This document shows, in pieces, positions 23,511 through 35,635 of a stretch of DNA of 64,000 nt (position 1 is the stretch's first letter; each line of letters starts with the position of its first letter). The stretch spans positions 1 through 64,000 of the forward strand of contig QANT01000014.1 of the NCBI GenBank assembly GCA_003254885.1. Reading direction: 5' to 3'. The notes beneath the pieces were generated by a model. It saw only the letters and a list, made by a program, of their open reading frames with translations. It made no database searches and was not told the origin of the DNA. The DNA comes from Purshia tridentata. Lineage: Eukaryota; Streptophyta; Magnoliopsida; Rosales; Rosaceae. Position numbers and translations under genes: made by a program.

Positions 23511-24951
23511 CCCCCCTCCCCACGCGAAACAGCCCCCAGCCCAGCCCGATATCTTCTCCTTTTCTCCTCTCCCCTGCGCCACCTCCACAACCGGCTACCC
23601 AGACCCACCGGCGACGTTGCCAGTCGCCAGCCAGCGAGCTCACGCCGTCCCAGCCCCTTTCTCTTCTCTCTCTTGATCTCTCTTTCTCCCCTGCGTGTGA
23701 CCCACGCGACCACCCAGCCACCTTGGTCACTTTCCGGTCGACCCAACCACACCAGCTGCTCCTCCAGTTGCTGGCCAACCACCCCAGCCACCTTCCTCGC
23801 CGGCCGTCACTCCCATGCGTAGAGAGAAGCTCGAAAAACTCAGCCTTGCCGCGAGCTTCCTCTGCCGATTCCTGCTGTTTCCGGCCACGACTGGCCTAGG
23901 TTCTTGGCGACACTCCCGAGCCCAAAGACGATCCAGCCAGAGACCAAAGCTAGGCTATCTCTGTGAGTGGACTTCGTTTCCTAAACTTGGTTTATGAATT
24001 CTTTATGAATTTCATGATTTAGTTCGTATTTATATTTTGAGTTTTAATTGAGTTTTATTAATTGAGAAATATTATTTGATTCTCGAGCATGGTTTGAGAA
24101 TTAATGCTTGGAAATAAATTTGAGGTGCTTGATAACTATTTTTTATGACGATTTATTCGAGCCGTTAGATTTTGGAAATGTTTTGGTTTCTTAAGTAAAC
24201 ATATTTGGTTTATTCGTATCTTGAAATATTAGAGGTTTGGTTATCGAAAAAGGATTTTATAATGATTTCACAGTATTGAAAAGTTATATGTTTTTACGGG
24301 CGAAAAGAGATTTATGGGAAAAGGATTTTCAAATCACCCTTTACAGTACCCTTCAGATTATCAGATTTCATAGGTCTTTGGGACCTATCACGGCACACAC
24401 ATAGGCTTTGGGCCGTGTGTCGGGATGCCTAGCCCTTTGGGGGTGGCCTTGCGTGCACGTATGGCAGGTATATTGGCCCTGCATGTTTATGACAGACCCT
24501 GGCTCTGCACATGTACGGCAGGATTTGTGGCCCTGCATGCGTATGGCAGGTTGTGAGCCCTGCACATGTTTTACCCTCCAGGTTGTAGCGGTGGAACGGT
24601 CGAGCCAAAGACATCGAGGCAATCTAGTTAGCTTGTGAATTTTGTAGACACTTAGTTGCCCTTGTATAACTCAGTTTCTTATTGAATTCTGTAGTCACCT
24701 CTGATAATCTTTTGAATATTTAAATAATTGGTGTTGAACTTTGGGTCGAAGACCCCTTGGTTGTGGTAAAGGAGCTGTAATGTTTAGAAGTGTGCTTTTG
24801 TAGGTCTTCTTGGAGAAAGGGTTAGTCCAATTTCAGGGGAGGTTCTGCCGAATTTTTGGTAGGATTTTCCTTGATATTGGGTTCTTGCAGGATCCCTCCG
24901 GGTTTCAGGGTGGAATTCGGGGACGGTCCTGTCACGCTGGCACCACCACAT

Positions 24952-25795
24952 GCGACAGGACCCGCGGTGGTCAATGGTGGTCAACATGCCAGAAAACCAA
25001 ATTCACTTCCGTCAAAAACGAACTACATAGGCACATAGAGGAGGTCGAGAGGACCAAAACTCAAACCTAGGTCGACGTCCAAAAGTGGCCGAAAAAGGAA
25101 GAAAAAGGCTGGAAAAGCCGTCGGTCTACCCAATGTCAATCTGCCGCCAAATGAGCTCCAATAGACAATCGGAGGACACCACCGTGATGGGCTCGACGAG
25201 GCGAGTCTTTTTGGGCAGGTGGGAGGTCACGTCGTGGCCAGAAAAGTCGAGATCGTCGCCGACGACACCGACTGTGCACGGGCTGGGTTTCTCGTTTCGG
25301 GATGTTTCAAGGGGAACCGCCACTAGGGGATGGAAGAAGAGGAGGAGGCGAGCTTGGCAAGCCTGACCCCAGGCCCAGCCACCGCTGGACGAGCCCCCAT
25401 GTGCCGCTGATAGTGGCGGCTGGAGAGAAACTCGCAAGAGAAAGAGAGTGCGGGAGAGAGGAGAGAGAGAAGTGAGAGAAAAACTGAGTTTTGCCTTTTT
25501 AAAAACCAACTTTTCAAAATTACAAGTTTGCCCCGCTCTTCACACGTCCGTAACTTCCAAACCGTAGCTCCATTGGACACGTGCTTCGTGTCTACGAACT
25601 TGTGAGAATGAGACCTTTCCAATGAACCCAAAGTCAAAACTAAAACTTTGCTTGAACAAAAAGTCAACTTTTAGCCCAACTTAAAATTAATTTAAAATTA
25701 CAAAAAACCCCAAAACACTTTATTTCTCAAATAAAATCCCAAAATTCTTTAAAACACTTTTCGAAACAACTTTAGAGAAGTATGGGGTCTTACAT
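24952..25795 (-). repeat. Reverse-oriented fragment of the same LTR-like family
   Basis: Read on the minus strand it begins TGTAAGACCCCATAC at 25795, has the same anti-sense CGTAGCTCCATTGGACACG words near 25560 and ends with GGTCCTGTCGC near 24952. It lies tail to tail with copy A, the two ends facing each other across a small inverted repeat (GGTCCTGTC ... GACAGGACC). Fossil, non-coding. Confidence 0.55.
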
Positions 25796-26764
25796 TCCCT
25801 TTGCCTTATTTGGAGTCTTCACATTATTGGGAAGAGCCTCAGCTAGGAATGGCCGGACCTAGAGGAGGATAAAAAGCATGTGATAACTTTTACCCAAAAT
25901 GAAAAGATGACCTTTTGACCATTTGTACTTTTGCTATAAATGAAAGCCCTGGATGTCCTCTTCCAACCATATATCATGTGCATCAATCCAAGATTAGATG
26001 AAATAGTTATAATCCAAACAATGTAGCTGACTCAATTCTCCTTGGGAACAGTTTTGGGCTGACTTTGAAATTCAAAATGAACACCAAGTCTTCAAATGTA
26101 ACGAAATTTAACCTGAGAAAACTTCACCGTGTTAGCTTCCATCTCCAATTGGATTCATATTAAAATCTAAATAAGAGAATAAATGGTACAATTTTACATT
26201 TTGTTACTTGGAAGCCAAAAATACAAAACTATAAGAAGTTAATAACTTTTATTTAAATGCTTTTGTAAAAACTAAATAAAAGGGACATGAAAGAGTGTGA
26301 ATTAATGAACATATCATGTGCCATATTGAGTTTAATTAAGGTGGCAGACAATACATAAGTCGAAACACGAGGATTATACAAGTATGGCCATTTAGATTTC
26401 AAAGTGATTACTAAATGTATAGCCCTATATTATTTTAAGCATTCCAAACACAATGTTACCAAGCAACCAGCAACCATATTCATCCACTTGCAATTATTCA
26501 TATGAATATAATGATGTATTGCAAAGCATAAGTTTGAGTGGACTAGCTCCCCCTACTTGGGTTGAAGTCTTCTCCTTTGTTGCACTTCCAGGTGGATTAC
26601 AATCCAAAGTTAAGCCAGTTAAAATTGAAATAGGTCCAAGTAAAGCAATCTAAGGGCTTTCTAGGATTTAATGGCTTATTGGCTAGGTGATGTGGCTTTT
26701 GAGTTCCAAAATCCATAAACAATCTTGAATAGACCTCATACAAGTTTTAAAACATATAACAAGA
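25796..26764. other. Intergenic, nothing recognised
   Basis: AT-rich sequence with only short frames. No gene, RNA or element end could be supported. Confidence 0.5.
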
Positions 26765-27695
26765 TGGTTTCTATTACTCAATTTCTTAGTGTACCCAACA
26801 CACACCTTTTTCAAATCAGTTTTTTCTTATTTTACCTTATCCCAATTACCACATTACCCTTATTAATAGATATTCAACCCATTATTTTAATTTTCTCTGC
26901 TTACTCACAATTTTACACATATACCCAACAATAATAAATTTCTCTTCCAACCTAACCATTTACACCACCCATACTTGACAGGCCAACACTATACCTAATA
27001 GCTGCCATATTGCCCTCACCACCACTGAATAGAACACCCAATCTCAGTCCTTATGCTTTTTATTTGTTATTTTGGGTAAATTAAACGTATTTTATAATGG
27101 GTTGTTTTTATATGAATTTTATCCATTGGTTTGAGTTTTTGGTGGATTTTTTGGTTGGATTCATTTATGCTGCCAAATGCCATATTTGGCTCTGCTCTAT
27201 CGAGTTCGTCGCAAATCTTCGGTTGGCATCAATCGGACAATTCTCAATTGTTCGACCAGCTACAACCGAAACTTGTAGTCGTGTTTGGTTCTGGTTCACT
27301 GAACAAGTTGCAAACCAAAAATTCCTAAAACGTCTAAAACATGAAAAAATATGCAGAAAAATTACACAAAATGCATGCATAGGGTACGATTTCACAATTC
27401 ATCTGCCTAAAAAACCCTTGTTTTGATGTTAGGTTTTAGTTTTATGTTAGTGTGAGTGTGAGTGTGAGTGTGAGAGAGAGTGTGAGTGAAAATGAGGATG
27501 AGTGAAGATGGTTAGGTTAGGGCTAGTAAAGGAGTTGGGTATTAGGTGTTGGGTATGGAAAGAAAATTTGATTTTTTAAAAGTTATAGTTAGTCCTTATT
27601 GGTAATTTTACTACAGGATAAAATGGTCCATTCAAGTTTAAAATATATATTGGGTATCTAAAGAAAATTGTTGGGTATGGCTAAAATTTTCTAAA
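26765..27695 (-). mobile_element. Internally deleted, non-autonomous relative of MULE-2
   Basis: Its left end matches the right end of MULE-2 (reverse complement of 50860-51089: CTTAT..CCAATTACCACATTACCC) and its right end matches the left end of MULE-2 (reverse complement of 43934-44236, including TTGGGTATTAGGTGTTGGGT). Inner parts also match: the AAATTAAACGTATTTTAT block near 50580 and the region of MULE-2 exon 1. The middle, including transposase and PMD genes, is missing. Four 33 bp-spaced palindrome units remain at 27185-27303. A (GTGAGT)n run lies at about 27441-27490. The element is about 0.93 kb in inverted orientation relative to MULE-2. Confidence 0.8.
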
Positions 27696-29549
27696 TTTTT
27701 GCATTATTAGGTTACGTTGATTGAATAACCAATGAGTTTGCAAACGATGGACAAAAAGTGGACAAAAGACGGACAAACTGTTGACACTAAGTAGTGTTTT
27801 CAACAGTAGGGTTACGTTCTCGATCCTCTTTTTATGTCTATTATCTGTCCACTTGTTGACTCCCTTTTATCAAAACTTTTTTCCAACAAGTGTGTCAAAC
27901 AAATTTTTAAATTATGCGGACGATGGACAACATGTCGACAAACAATATTAAGTATTGCAGCCTGTTTTGCATTTCTGTATCCTCACTTTGTGTACACATT
28001 TTCTACGTTTTTGTCCATCGTCCGTAAATAAGAAAATCCCAGCATATATACATATAACAAGCAAAAGTTTTATACTTAACAGCATGTAAAAGCCATTTTA
28101 CTTCACACATCAAGCCTATAGGCACCCTGGCATATTATTCATGTATATGCCACATCATAACAAACACATATATGGACTTTATGTGAGGTCGACGAAGAGG
28201 AGTCATAAAATAGCATTACACTATATAAACCTAAATAATGAACACATGCATCATTGCAAAATAACACGAACACAAGTTTGCCAAATCCGTACACCAAAGG
28301 CGTTCCCGCTGATGCGCAAAATAACATGAACATATATCGCGTTCGCACAACTTAGCCAAACACTTAGCAAGGAACGTAAACTTGATTCCTACTTTCATAT
28401 AGGCCATGCTAACCGCATTTCTACACTCCCACATATGTCTTAAGGCAACGTGTAATGCTTATGGATGCCCACCGTTGCCGCTCAACTTTGAACTTGCAAT
28501 GTGGGGGGTAATGTGCTTCCATTGACCCTGTAGTACGGACACCTCCATGTATTCCCTGAAGAGCTCGAATCCCTTTATAAAGTGTGTTTGTTTGATGGCC
28601 CCGAATTCCAGTGAATGCACAAACATGCTTGTGGCCTCGGAGGTATCGATTGCTATCTTTGCCTTAGTAGCGTGAATCTTCTACTTGCGAGATCGTATTT
28701 TTTCAACCCGGATCTTGTGCCGGCCCTCCTTGACATTTTTATCTACCTGGACATGCATCCTCTCGGCTTTCACCTCTCTCAGGTCAAGCTCCAGGCCTCC
28801 CACATGGGTGCGTGGTCCTTTCGCGATACCATTCTAGGAGCTCCCGGTTGGCGTCTGCAAGTGGTTGTTCAACATTTGAGTTTGACAGGTACAAATGATT
28901 TGAACTGAACAACTGGCTCGACCTCGCAGGATTCTCCATCATGGTCATAGGATTGGGAGCTCAAAGATGTTTGGTTTGGTTGGACATGAAATTGGTTTTG
29001 CCTACTTACAACTTTAGATGTATGAGAGGAATACATTGACTTTCATATTAAGTGGAGTTGCCAGCAATGAGCAATTAAGTGGAGGCAGCTGGGTTATGAA
29101 GGTAGGTGGATACAATGACTTTCATATTAAGTGGACCAGTCATCAATGAGCAATTAAGTGGAGTATTTGATGGTGTTCAGTTTAGACAAGGCATTACTTA
29201 ATGGTAAGTTCGAAATGGCGGTGATTAAAAAAATAAAAATCACGCTAATAAGTTAATAACCATTGTTTTTGTCTACACGTTGTTTATACCGTGTCGACCA
29301 TTTGTCTACTGCCACGTAATTTTTAAAATCGGACAGCCTCTCTACAGACATACAGATTGTTGTGGCAATGTGTGTCCAGATACCGATTAATGCGTAAATA
29401 CTTTTTGAGTTTGTTAAAAACACTCTGTTTGAATCAAGAGGACATAGGAGGATAATGAGTTTGGGACGGGTCCAGCGAGTTTTGAAAATACCCACTCGAA
29501 TATGGGGGACGGCCGGGGGGGTGGGGGTGTATTCCAAACAGACTAATGG
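27696..29549. other. Non-coding region with clustered GGACAAA/TTTGTCC words
   Basis: Between the MULE derivative and the hAT-like element. GGACAA/TTGTCC words cluster at 27740-28025 and related words return near 29270-29375. Imperfect repeats of CTTTCATATTAAGTGGA (about 29040 and 29119) also occur. It may be the interior of a decayed DNA transposon, but no terminal repeats were established. Confidence 0.4.
28430..28870 (-). pseudogene. Decayed coding remnant, family not recognised
   Basis: On the minus strand from about 28810 to 28470 one frame stays open apart from one stop, encoding a charged stretch (LELDLREVKAERMHVQVDK) and then AIDTSEATSMFVHSLEFGA and HFIKGFELFREYMEVSVLQG. The composition is protein-like and GC is higher than in the flanks. 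It could be the tail of a transposon accessory ORF. I do not recognise the family. Confidence 0.3.
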
Positions 29550-30200
29550 TAGGGCCCGGCATGGTGCGATATGTGTGCAAAACCATACGCAGCACTATAA
29601 ATATATAACCGGTGTGGTTCGATGCATTGCACCGTAAAAATTAGAAGAAAACCAAACCAAATCAAACCTTATACAGTTACAGTTTGGTTTAGTGTTACGT
29701 GTGAATAATTAGGCCTATACACAATTCGATATATTTTTGAGTATTTATTTAGCCCAAATATGTTTTTGAGCAATTTTTTAGCACAAATTAGAAAATACTA
29801 ACAACTAAAAAAGTAACAAGTACATGTAACATACTAATACAAAGTCCAAATTCCAAATATGTTTAATAGTGTTTAATAATTAATAGTTTCCACTCTCCAA
29901 ATTCCAATCCAATCAAAACTCCAAACAAAATTAAACAATAAATCATAAATAATGTTTTTAGTCACTTTTTAATTTAAAATCATATATAAACCATATATAT
30001 ATTTATAAAATTATAATTATGGTGCAGTTTGGTTCCACTTGGTTTTATTAGGTAAAAAATCGGCATCTACACCTATTAAGGATGGTTTGGTTCGGTTCTT
30101 ATAACGGTATTTGATCAAAAAAGTCAACACGATTTTTTACGTTTTTTTTAGGGCAGTTTGGTTCGGTCCCGTGATTTTACGGTGAAAATGCTCACCCCTA
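29550..30200. mobile_element. Non-autonomous hAT-like element (about 651 bp)
   Basis: The right end read on the minus strand is TAGGGGTGAGCATTTTCACC, a common hAT terminus, and the left end begins TAGGGCCCGGCATGGTGCG. The 8 bp flanks ACTAATGG (29542-29549) and AATAATGG (30201-30208) agree at 7 of 8 positions, fitting a hAT target duplication. The body is rich in ACCAAACC/GGTTTGGTT words near both ends. No ORF. Confidence 0.7.
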
Positions 30201-30916
30201 AATAATGGTAACCCCGCCTGAAAATAATATATAAACATAGGGATTTTCTCAAGTGTGGAGGTCCCATTGTTGAGAGTTTGTGGACTACGTACAGACAAAT
30301 GACAAATAATGGACAAAGGATAAACACAAAATGATGGTGAAACACAATGTTGGCAACTTTAGCTGCAACACTTGGTGAAATACATCATTGTTTGTCCACA
30401 GTCTGTCCGCCCATTGTCCATCATGTGTATGCTATCTGTAAACTTCAAACTTGTGAACGTTCTCTCTGTACACATATATCTTTTTTGTTGTGTGCAAAAA
30501 TTATAATATACAAGGGATAATATAAGACTTTCCTTTTATATTTGAATATAAATGAAACAATATATTCATATACAACTTGTACACACTACTATTGCATTTC
30601 AATGTAATACGAATTTTTAATCTTATATTTTCTATGTGCCTTTACAGTAAGTCTATTTGTTAGACATTTGAAAAAATCATATCAAATTGCTTGTAACTAA
30701 GTTAGACAATTTGGGTATAGAAAGCCTGTATGCTTAACACACCATTACACACACAATACTTGGCCACCGTTTTCACACCCTGTCCGTAAATTTAATTACT
30801 GATGTCATTTCTATGCATTTATATGTAATGGTGGCATACAATGGACAAAAAAGGGACAAAGGGTAGACAGCTTCGACATGCGAAGGTGCACACATGCTCA
30901 AAGTCCTTTCTTTTTG
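30201..30916. other. Non-coding region with GGACAAA/TTTGTCC words
   Basis: Same word type as 27740-28025: GGACAAAGG near 30313, TTGTCCACAGTCTGTCCGCC near 30389, CTGTCCGTAAAT near 30780 and GGACAAAAAAGGGACAAAGG near 30843. No coding frame. Abuts copy B of the long LTR-like repeat. Confidence 0.4.
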
Positions 30917-33378
30917 TGACAGGACCGTCTCCGAATTCCACCCTGCATTCAGAGAGATCCTGCGGGAATCCAATATCAAGGAAAATCCTACCGAAAATTA
31001 GGCAGAACCTCCCCTGAAATTGGGCTAACCCTTTTTAAAGGAAACCTGCAAAAGTACTTCTAAACAACAGCTCCTCTACCACAAACAAAGGGGTCTCCGA
31101 CCCAAGGTTCAAAACCAATCAGTTAAGAATTTAACTAGATTATTAGAGCGGTACTACAAGTTTAATTAAAGAAATAAAATTTACAAGGATAGCCAGTTCC
31201 TACAAATTACAAAAGTTCACTAGTTTGCCTTGACGTCCTTGGCCTGATTGTTCCACCGCTACAACCTGGGGGGAAAATTTAAAACAACAGTAAAGGGAAA
31301 ACTAGTTAAATAACTCAGTGAGTGGATGAAAATAACAAGTGTTTAACTTAACTTAAAAAAAAAAATCCATTTATTATGGCAAACTATAAAAATAACTAAG
31401 CACTAAAACCTCACGTCTCTCTCTTTAAAATCCCCCAATTTCAAAACTCTTTTCTAAAATTCACCATTAAATACACGTAAAACGACATCTGAAAATCCAT
31501 TCTGAAGTCTCTGATGAATAAATATAACTAGTCAAGCTCCCAGAATATCAAATAAGAACTGTAAGTTTATAAACATTGAAAACCTTCTTATAAAACTGAA
31601 AACATTGAAAACCTTCTTATAAAACTGATATAATAATAAAAACTTTTATCCAACCAGTTACCCACCAAACCTGTCGTACATGCGCAGGGCCCACAACCTA
31701 CCATACGTATGTAGGGCCAATAACCTGCCTTAGATGCGCAGGGCCCACAACCTGCAATACGCATGCAAGGCCAATAATCCTGCCATACATGTGCAGAGTC
31801 GGAATCAGTTATACACATGCAGGGCCAATAGACTGCCATACGTGCACGCAGGGTTACCCCCAAAGGACTAGGCATCCCAGCATACGGCCCAAAGCCTACA
31901 TGTGTGTCGTGATGGGTCCCAAAGACCTTACTGAACTGATCTGTGGCTTGGTACTTACACGACATTTCAAAACCACTTTCAGTTTCTAAAAACCACGACT
32001 CTAAATCCTTGGCACCAAAGCCAAATTGAAATCCAATATTTTCTCAAACCCGAGCATGAAAACATTTGAATTCTTTCTATCTCACCAAAGCATGAAATCC
32101 AGTATAACAATTTCGAAACCCACAGTTTAAAACAAACTTATTTAAAAAATCTAGAGACTAAACTTACGAATCAAATAATATTTCTAATTTAAATAAATCA
32201 GAGCTCAAATAAACTCAAACTAACAATATAATTAAATCATAAAATCCATAAACAATTCATAACAAAGTCCACTCACAGAGATAGCCTAGCTTTGGTCTCT
32301 GGCTGGATCGTCTCAGATCTCGGGAGTATCACCTAGATGAGAACAAATTTCGTTAGAATAATATTCAGAATAATAACTGAAAAACTAGAAATTTAGGCCT
32401 TTCGCTCCACAATTCTAATTTCACACTATACCCAACTTAATTTCCTTCTCGACTTAAAATCCAACGCCACTAGCTCATCTTAATCTCGTTAAATTCCTCC
32501 AAATAACCTTCATTACTAGACAACTCAACCGAGGGTCGTTCAAGCGTCAGTTCAAAATCCAACAAATGTCCAATTTCACCCCAAAATCACCATTCCTCCA
32601 ATTTCTTCAAACTAACCATTCTAAACACCAATTAATGGTTCCTAAGGGTGAAAATCCCTAAAAATTGCAATTAAATCTCCATGAACACCTTAAAGTTCCG
32701 AAATGGGCATAAGCCCCAAATTTCCAACTTTCAATTTCCCTCAAAATTTTCCAAAATTTCTCATTCTAACCTTCAATNAAACTTCGATTATATGTTCTTA
32801 ATGACGGAAATTATCTTAAACACCTAACAATTTGATTCAATTTCAAACACCCATGCAAAACTCGAAAATGGCCTCAAACCCCAAAATTTCCAACTCCTCA
32901 AGTTCTCAAGATTCCATAAAATTTTTCATTCTAACACAAAATTGGAGCTTCCTAAGGTTGGAAATTGGCTAAAACTTCCCCAAAATAAGACCCAAAACCA
33001 AAAATTTCAAAGAGACTCAAAATAGGCTCCAAATCCCTCATATTCAAGTTTCTAAATACCACAAATTTACCATCAAGAAGATATAGGAAATAAAGATTGA
33101 AAGGAGGGAAAGAAAACCCACCAAAAATTGGATGAAATAGCGCCGGAAAACTGGCCTGAAATTCGTGACGATGGAGCGGCTGAACTGATCTTCTCAGGCG
33201 TGGTTCACGACTTCAGGGGCGGCTACCGACGTGGGGGCGGTTGGGAAGGACGGCCGGTCGCTGGGGAGTCGCCGGTGGGGTTTGGGCCGGCCGAAGATGG
33301 GCTGAGTGGGTCGCGCAGGGGGAGAGGGGAAGAAAATCCATGTCGGGCTGGGAAGGGCTGTGCGAGAAATAAAGGGGA

Positions 33379-33426
<48 letters not shown>

Positions 33427-33800
33427 CAGAATTTTCTGGAATTCTAAGAGCCACTTTACCCAAAATTACAAGTTTGCCCCTCCCTTTAAACCTTCGTATT
33501 TCTCAAACCGTAGCTCCAAATGACACATGCTACATGTCTACGAACTCGTGGAGTTGAGTTCTACGCAACTATGTCAAAGTCAACTCTGAAATTTGGGTAA
33601 CTCAAAAAGTTAACTTTTGAGTCGCTTAACACGTTCCTAACTTTCTAACCGGGGCTCTAAATAACCCATGCCGCATGTCAATGAACTCGTGAGCTCAAGA
33701 CCTTCCTAACGGACCCAACGTCAAAGCTAAAATCTTACTAGAACCAAAAGTCAATGTTGGGCCCTATTAACATTCACTTAGGAAGGTAAGGGTCGTTACA
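30917..33800 (-). mobile_element. Long LTR-like repeat, copy B, inverted, fossil
   Basis: Reverse complement of the family seen at 21477-24940: on the minus strand it begins TGTAACGACCC at 33800 and ends GGTCCTGTCA at 30917. It shares the leader, a (GA)n tract at about 33380-33421, the block of CCATACGTATG-type imperfect repeats (31675-31860) and the distal end block. It lacks the internal triplication of copy A, so it is about 0.6 kb shorter. No polymerase genes; old. One N at 32778. Confidence 0.65.
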
Positions 33801-34110
33801 GATGGGGTACCAAAAAATTCAAAAAAAATTAGGGGTACCAACTTGCAATTCGACCCAAACCTTAGATACTAAATTGCAGTTTACCCTAAATTTTTTTAAT
33901 TTTATAATATTTATTATTATTGATTTGTCTATGTTAGCGCTACATTAGCATTTAACAGATTTTTAGACGGAGAAGTTGATGGAGGTATGTATTTGCCAAG
34001 ATTTTGAAGATGGGGGTACTGAAAAGTTCAAAAAAATAAGGGTACCAACTTGCAATTCTACTCAAACCTGAGGTATTAAATTGTAATTTATCCTAAAAGA
34101 TACATAGAAA
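33801..34110. repeat. Two diverged copies of a GGGTACCAACTTGCAATT block
   Basis: A block with TTCAAAAAAA-TAGGGGTACC, AACTTGCAATTC and a TTTACCCTAAA-type end occurs at about 33805 and again at about 34015. Such blocks often mark ends of small DNA elements in plants, but the termini could not be fixed. Confidence 0.4.
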
Positions 34111-34530
34111 AGGTTCCTAAAAGGTTTACTATGGCTGATTCCGATGGAAGGCAAGTACCTATTTCGAAAGGTGATAAATTGAGCAAAAATCAGAGTCCCA
34201 AAACTGAATAGGAGAAAATAGAAATGAAAAGCAAGCCCTATTCCTTGTTGGTTGGTAGCCTCATGTATGCTCAAGTATATACCAAACCTGACATTGCTTT
34301 TTTACTGAGTGTATTAGATAGATTTCAGTCCAATCTAGGTGTTGCTCACGGGTTGCTAGAAAGAAGGTTTTCAGGTATTTACAAAGAACCAAGAATTTCA
34401 AGCTTGTCTACAGGAGATCAAATTCTTTGGAATTGGAAGGCTATTTAGATGCAGATCATGTAGGGTGTGTCGATTCACTTAAGTCAACTTCAACATATGT
34501 TTTTATGGGATTTCTTTCACCTCTAATATG
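34110..34530 (+). mobile_element. Copia pol remnant, fossil
   Basis: Translated pieces match the region between reverse transcriptase and RNase H of plant Copia elements (PISKGDKLSKNQSPK, LVGSLMYAQVYTKPDIAF). It is a short, broken scrap without LTRs next to it. Confidence 0.7.
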
Positions 34531-34740
34531 GTTGTTTAATTTTGATTATTTGTGGTTGAAGGAAATTGGGGGTTTTTGAGACCCATTTCGAATTTGGCTT
34601 TGATTGAGTGAAATTAATGGTTATTTTGTGTAATTGAGGGGTAAAGCATGAAATTGGGGTGATTTGGGACTCTATTAGTTAATTAATTTTGAGAAATAGG
34701 AAACTTGGATTTTGGGGTTTTGCCCAAGGAATAATTACTC
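34525..34740 (+). repeat. Fragment related to LTR-like copy C
   Basis: TGGTTGTTTAATTTTGA... and GAGACCCATTTCG match 38258-38450 in order, so this is another piece of the same long LTR-like family, directly after the Copia scrap. Confidence 0.6.
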
Positions 34741-35630
34741 AAGGATGCATAAAATGCATCCTATTTACTCTCTTAATACATCTATCTTAAAAAATTAACA
34801 ATAAGGCATACAATTTAATAATCAGGTTACTTAACTTATTAAGTTTCCAGCTGTTTCTTTTTTTAATTACTGTCATTTACTTTTTTGACCCTTTTTCAAA
34901 GTCATGGACATTAAACACTTCTGATCCAAGGGCCCTTCTTCGCCTTCCACCTAAGCTTGGCCTTCTCTCTAATTTTCTTTCCTCCTCTCTACGTCTATAT
35001 TCAAACAAGAGGAACACACGCACAAAAGAAATAATAAGGCAGCAAGCTGCCTTTAGCCTATAGCTAGCAAGCTTCCAAAGGAAGTTTTCCAAGAGCAGGA
35101 GATGTGGCCAAGTAAAGATACCCAAACCATGGCGTGTTGGCCAGTTTGGACTTCGAGGCCTCCCATACAAGCTCTAATTATTTTTACACCTCAATGAGTT
35201 GTATGTGGGTCTATAAATGTAGTTCTTTGGGTTTGAACTATTCTCTCAAGTTAAGAGACTTTCTTCTCATAGATCTGAATCTCACCTACCTTTGGTGAAG
35301 GCTTCAATCAAAGGGTAGGTTTGGGGGATTTTTAACTATCTTTTCTTTCCAATTTCGTTCGTTTAAGGGTAGTTTGTTTTTCTATTTGGTTGTAGAATTT
35401 TGAAATCTGATGCTTAGGTTGATTTATAATATTTGATTGTTATTCTTTTTGGTTCACTTGCAGAAGCATGTTTCTCTTCTTTTCCTTTTGGTGAATAACT
35501 TCTCAATAGAAATGTGTTTCTTATAACCATTCTGTATCTCTAGGGACGAATCAATACCTTTCGCAAGCAATTTTCAAGCTTGCAGGTTATGATCACAATA
35601 TCTTTTAATTTTGTTTTCTTTTTCTTTTTC
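34741..35630. other. Intergenic, nothing firmly recognised
   Basis: A promoter-like TATAAATG occurs near 35212 and the minus strand has a short open frame, but no homologous protein or element end is recognised. Confidence 0.4.
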
Positions 35631-35635
35631 TTTTT

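Larger units (their letters stand above)
21477..24940 (+). mobile_element. Long LTR-like repeat, copy A (Gypsy-type suspected), fossil
   Basis: Starts TGTAACGACCCGTACC and ends near GGGACGGTCCTGTCA. Copies or pieces of the same family occur in this window at 30917-33800 (minus), 37573-39750 (plus), 24952-25795 (minus) and 788-945. Common parts are the GTTGACTTTTTAAATTACC leader, a (TC)n tract at 22131-22160, a GC-rich proline-codon-like stretch, and a distal block of imperfect CCTGCATGCGTATGGCAGG-type repeats. It has no polymerase genes, so it is best read as a solo or terminal repeat of a long-LTR Gypsy or a non-autonomous relative. Internally duplicated; old. Confidence 0.65.

Noticed and set aside
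22091-23791. Long proline/serine- and arginine-rich open frames on both strands
   Set aside because: They result from GC-rich, stop-poor sequence and the (TC)n tract in the LTR-like repeat; no known domain and no conserved frame between copies.
33128-33523. Glu/Arg-rich open frame
   Set aside because: Created by the (GA)n tract in LTR-like copy B.
34877-35170. 97-residue minus-strand frame
   Set aside because: No family resemblance, no splice or start context, and isolated in intergenic DNA.
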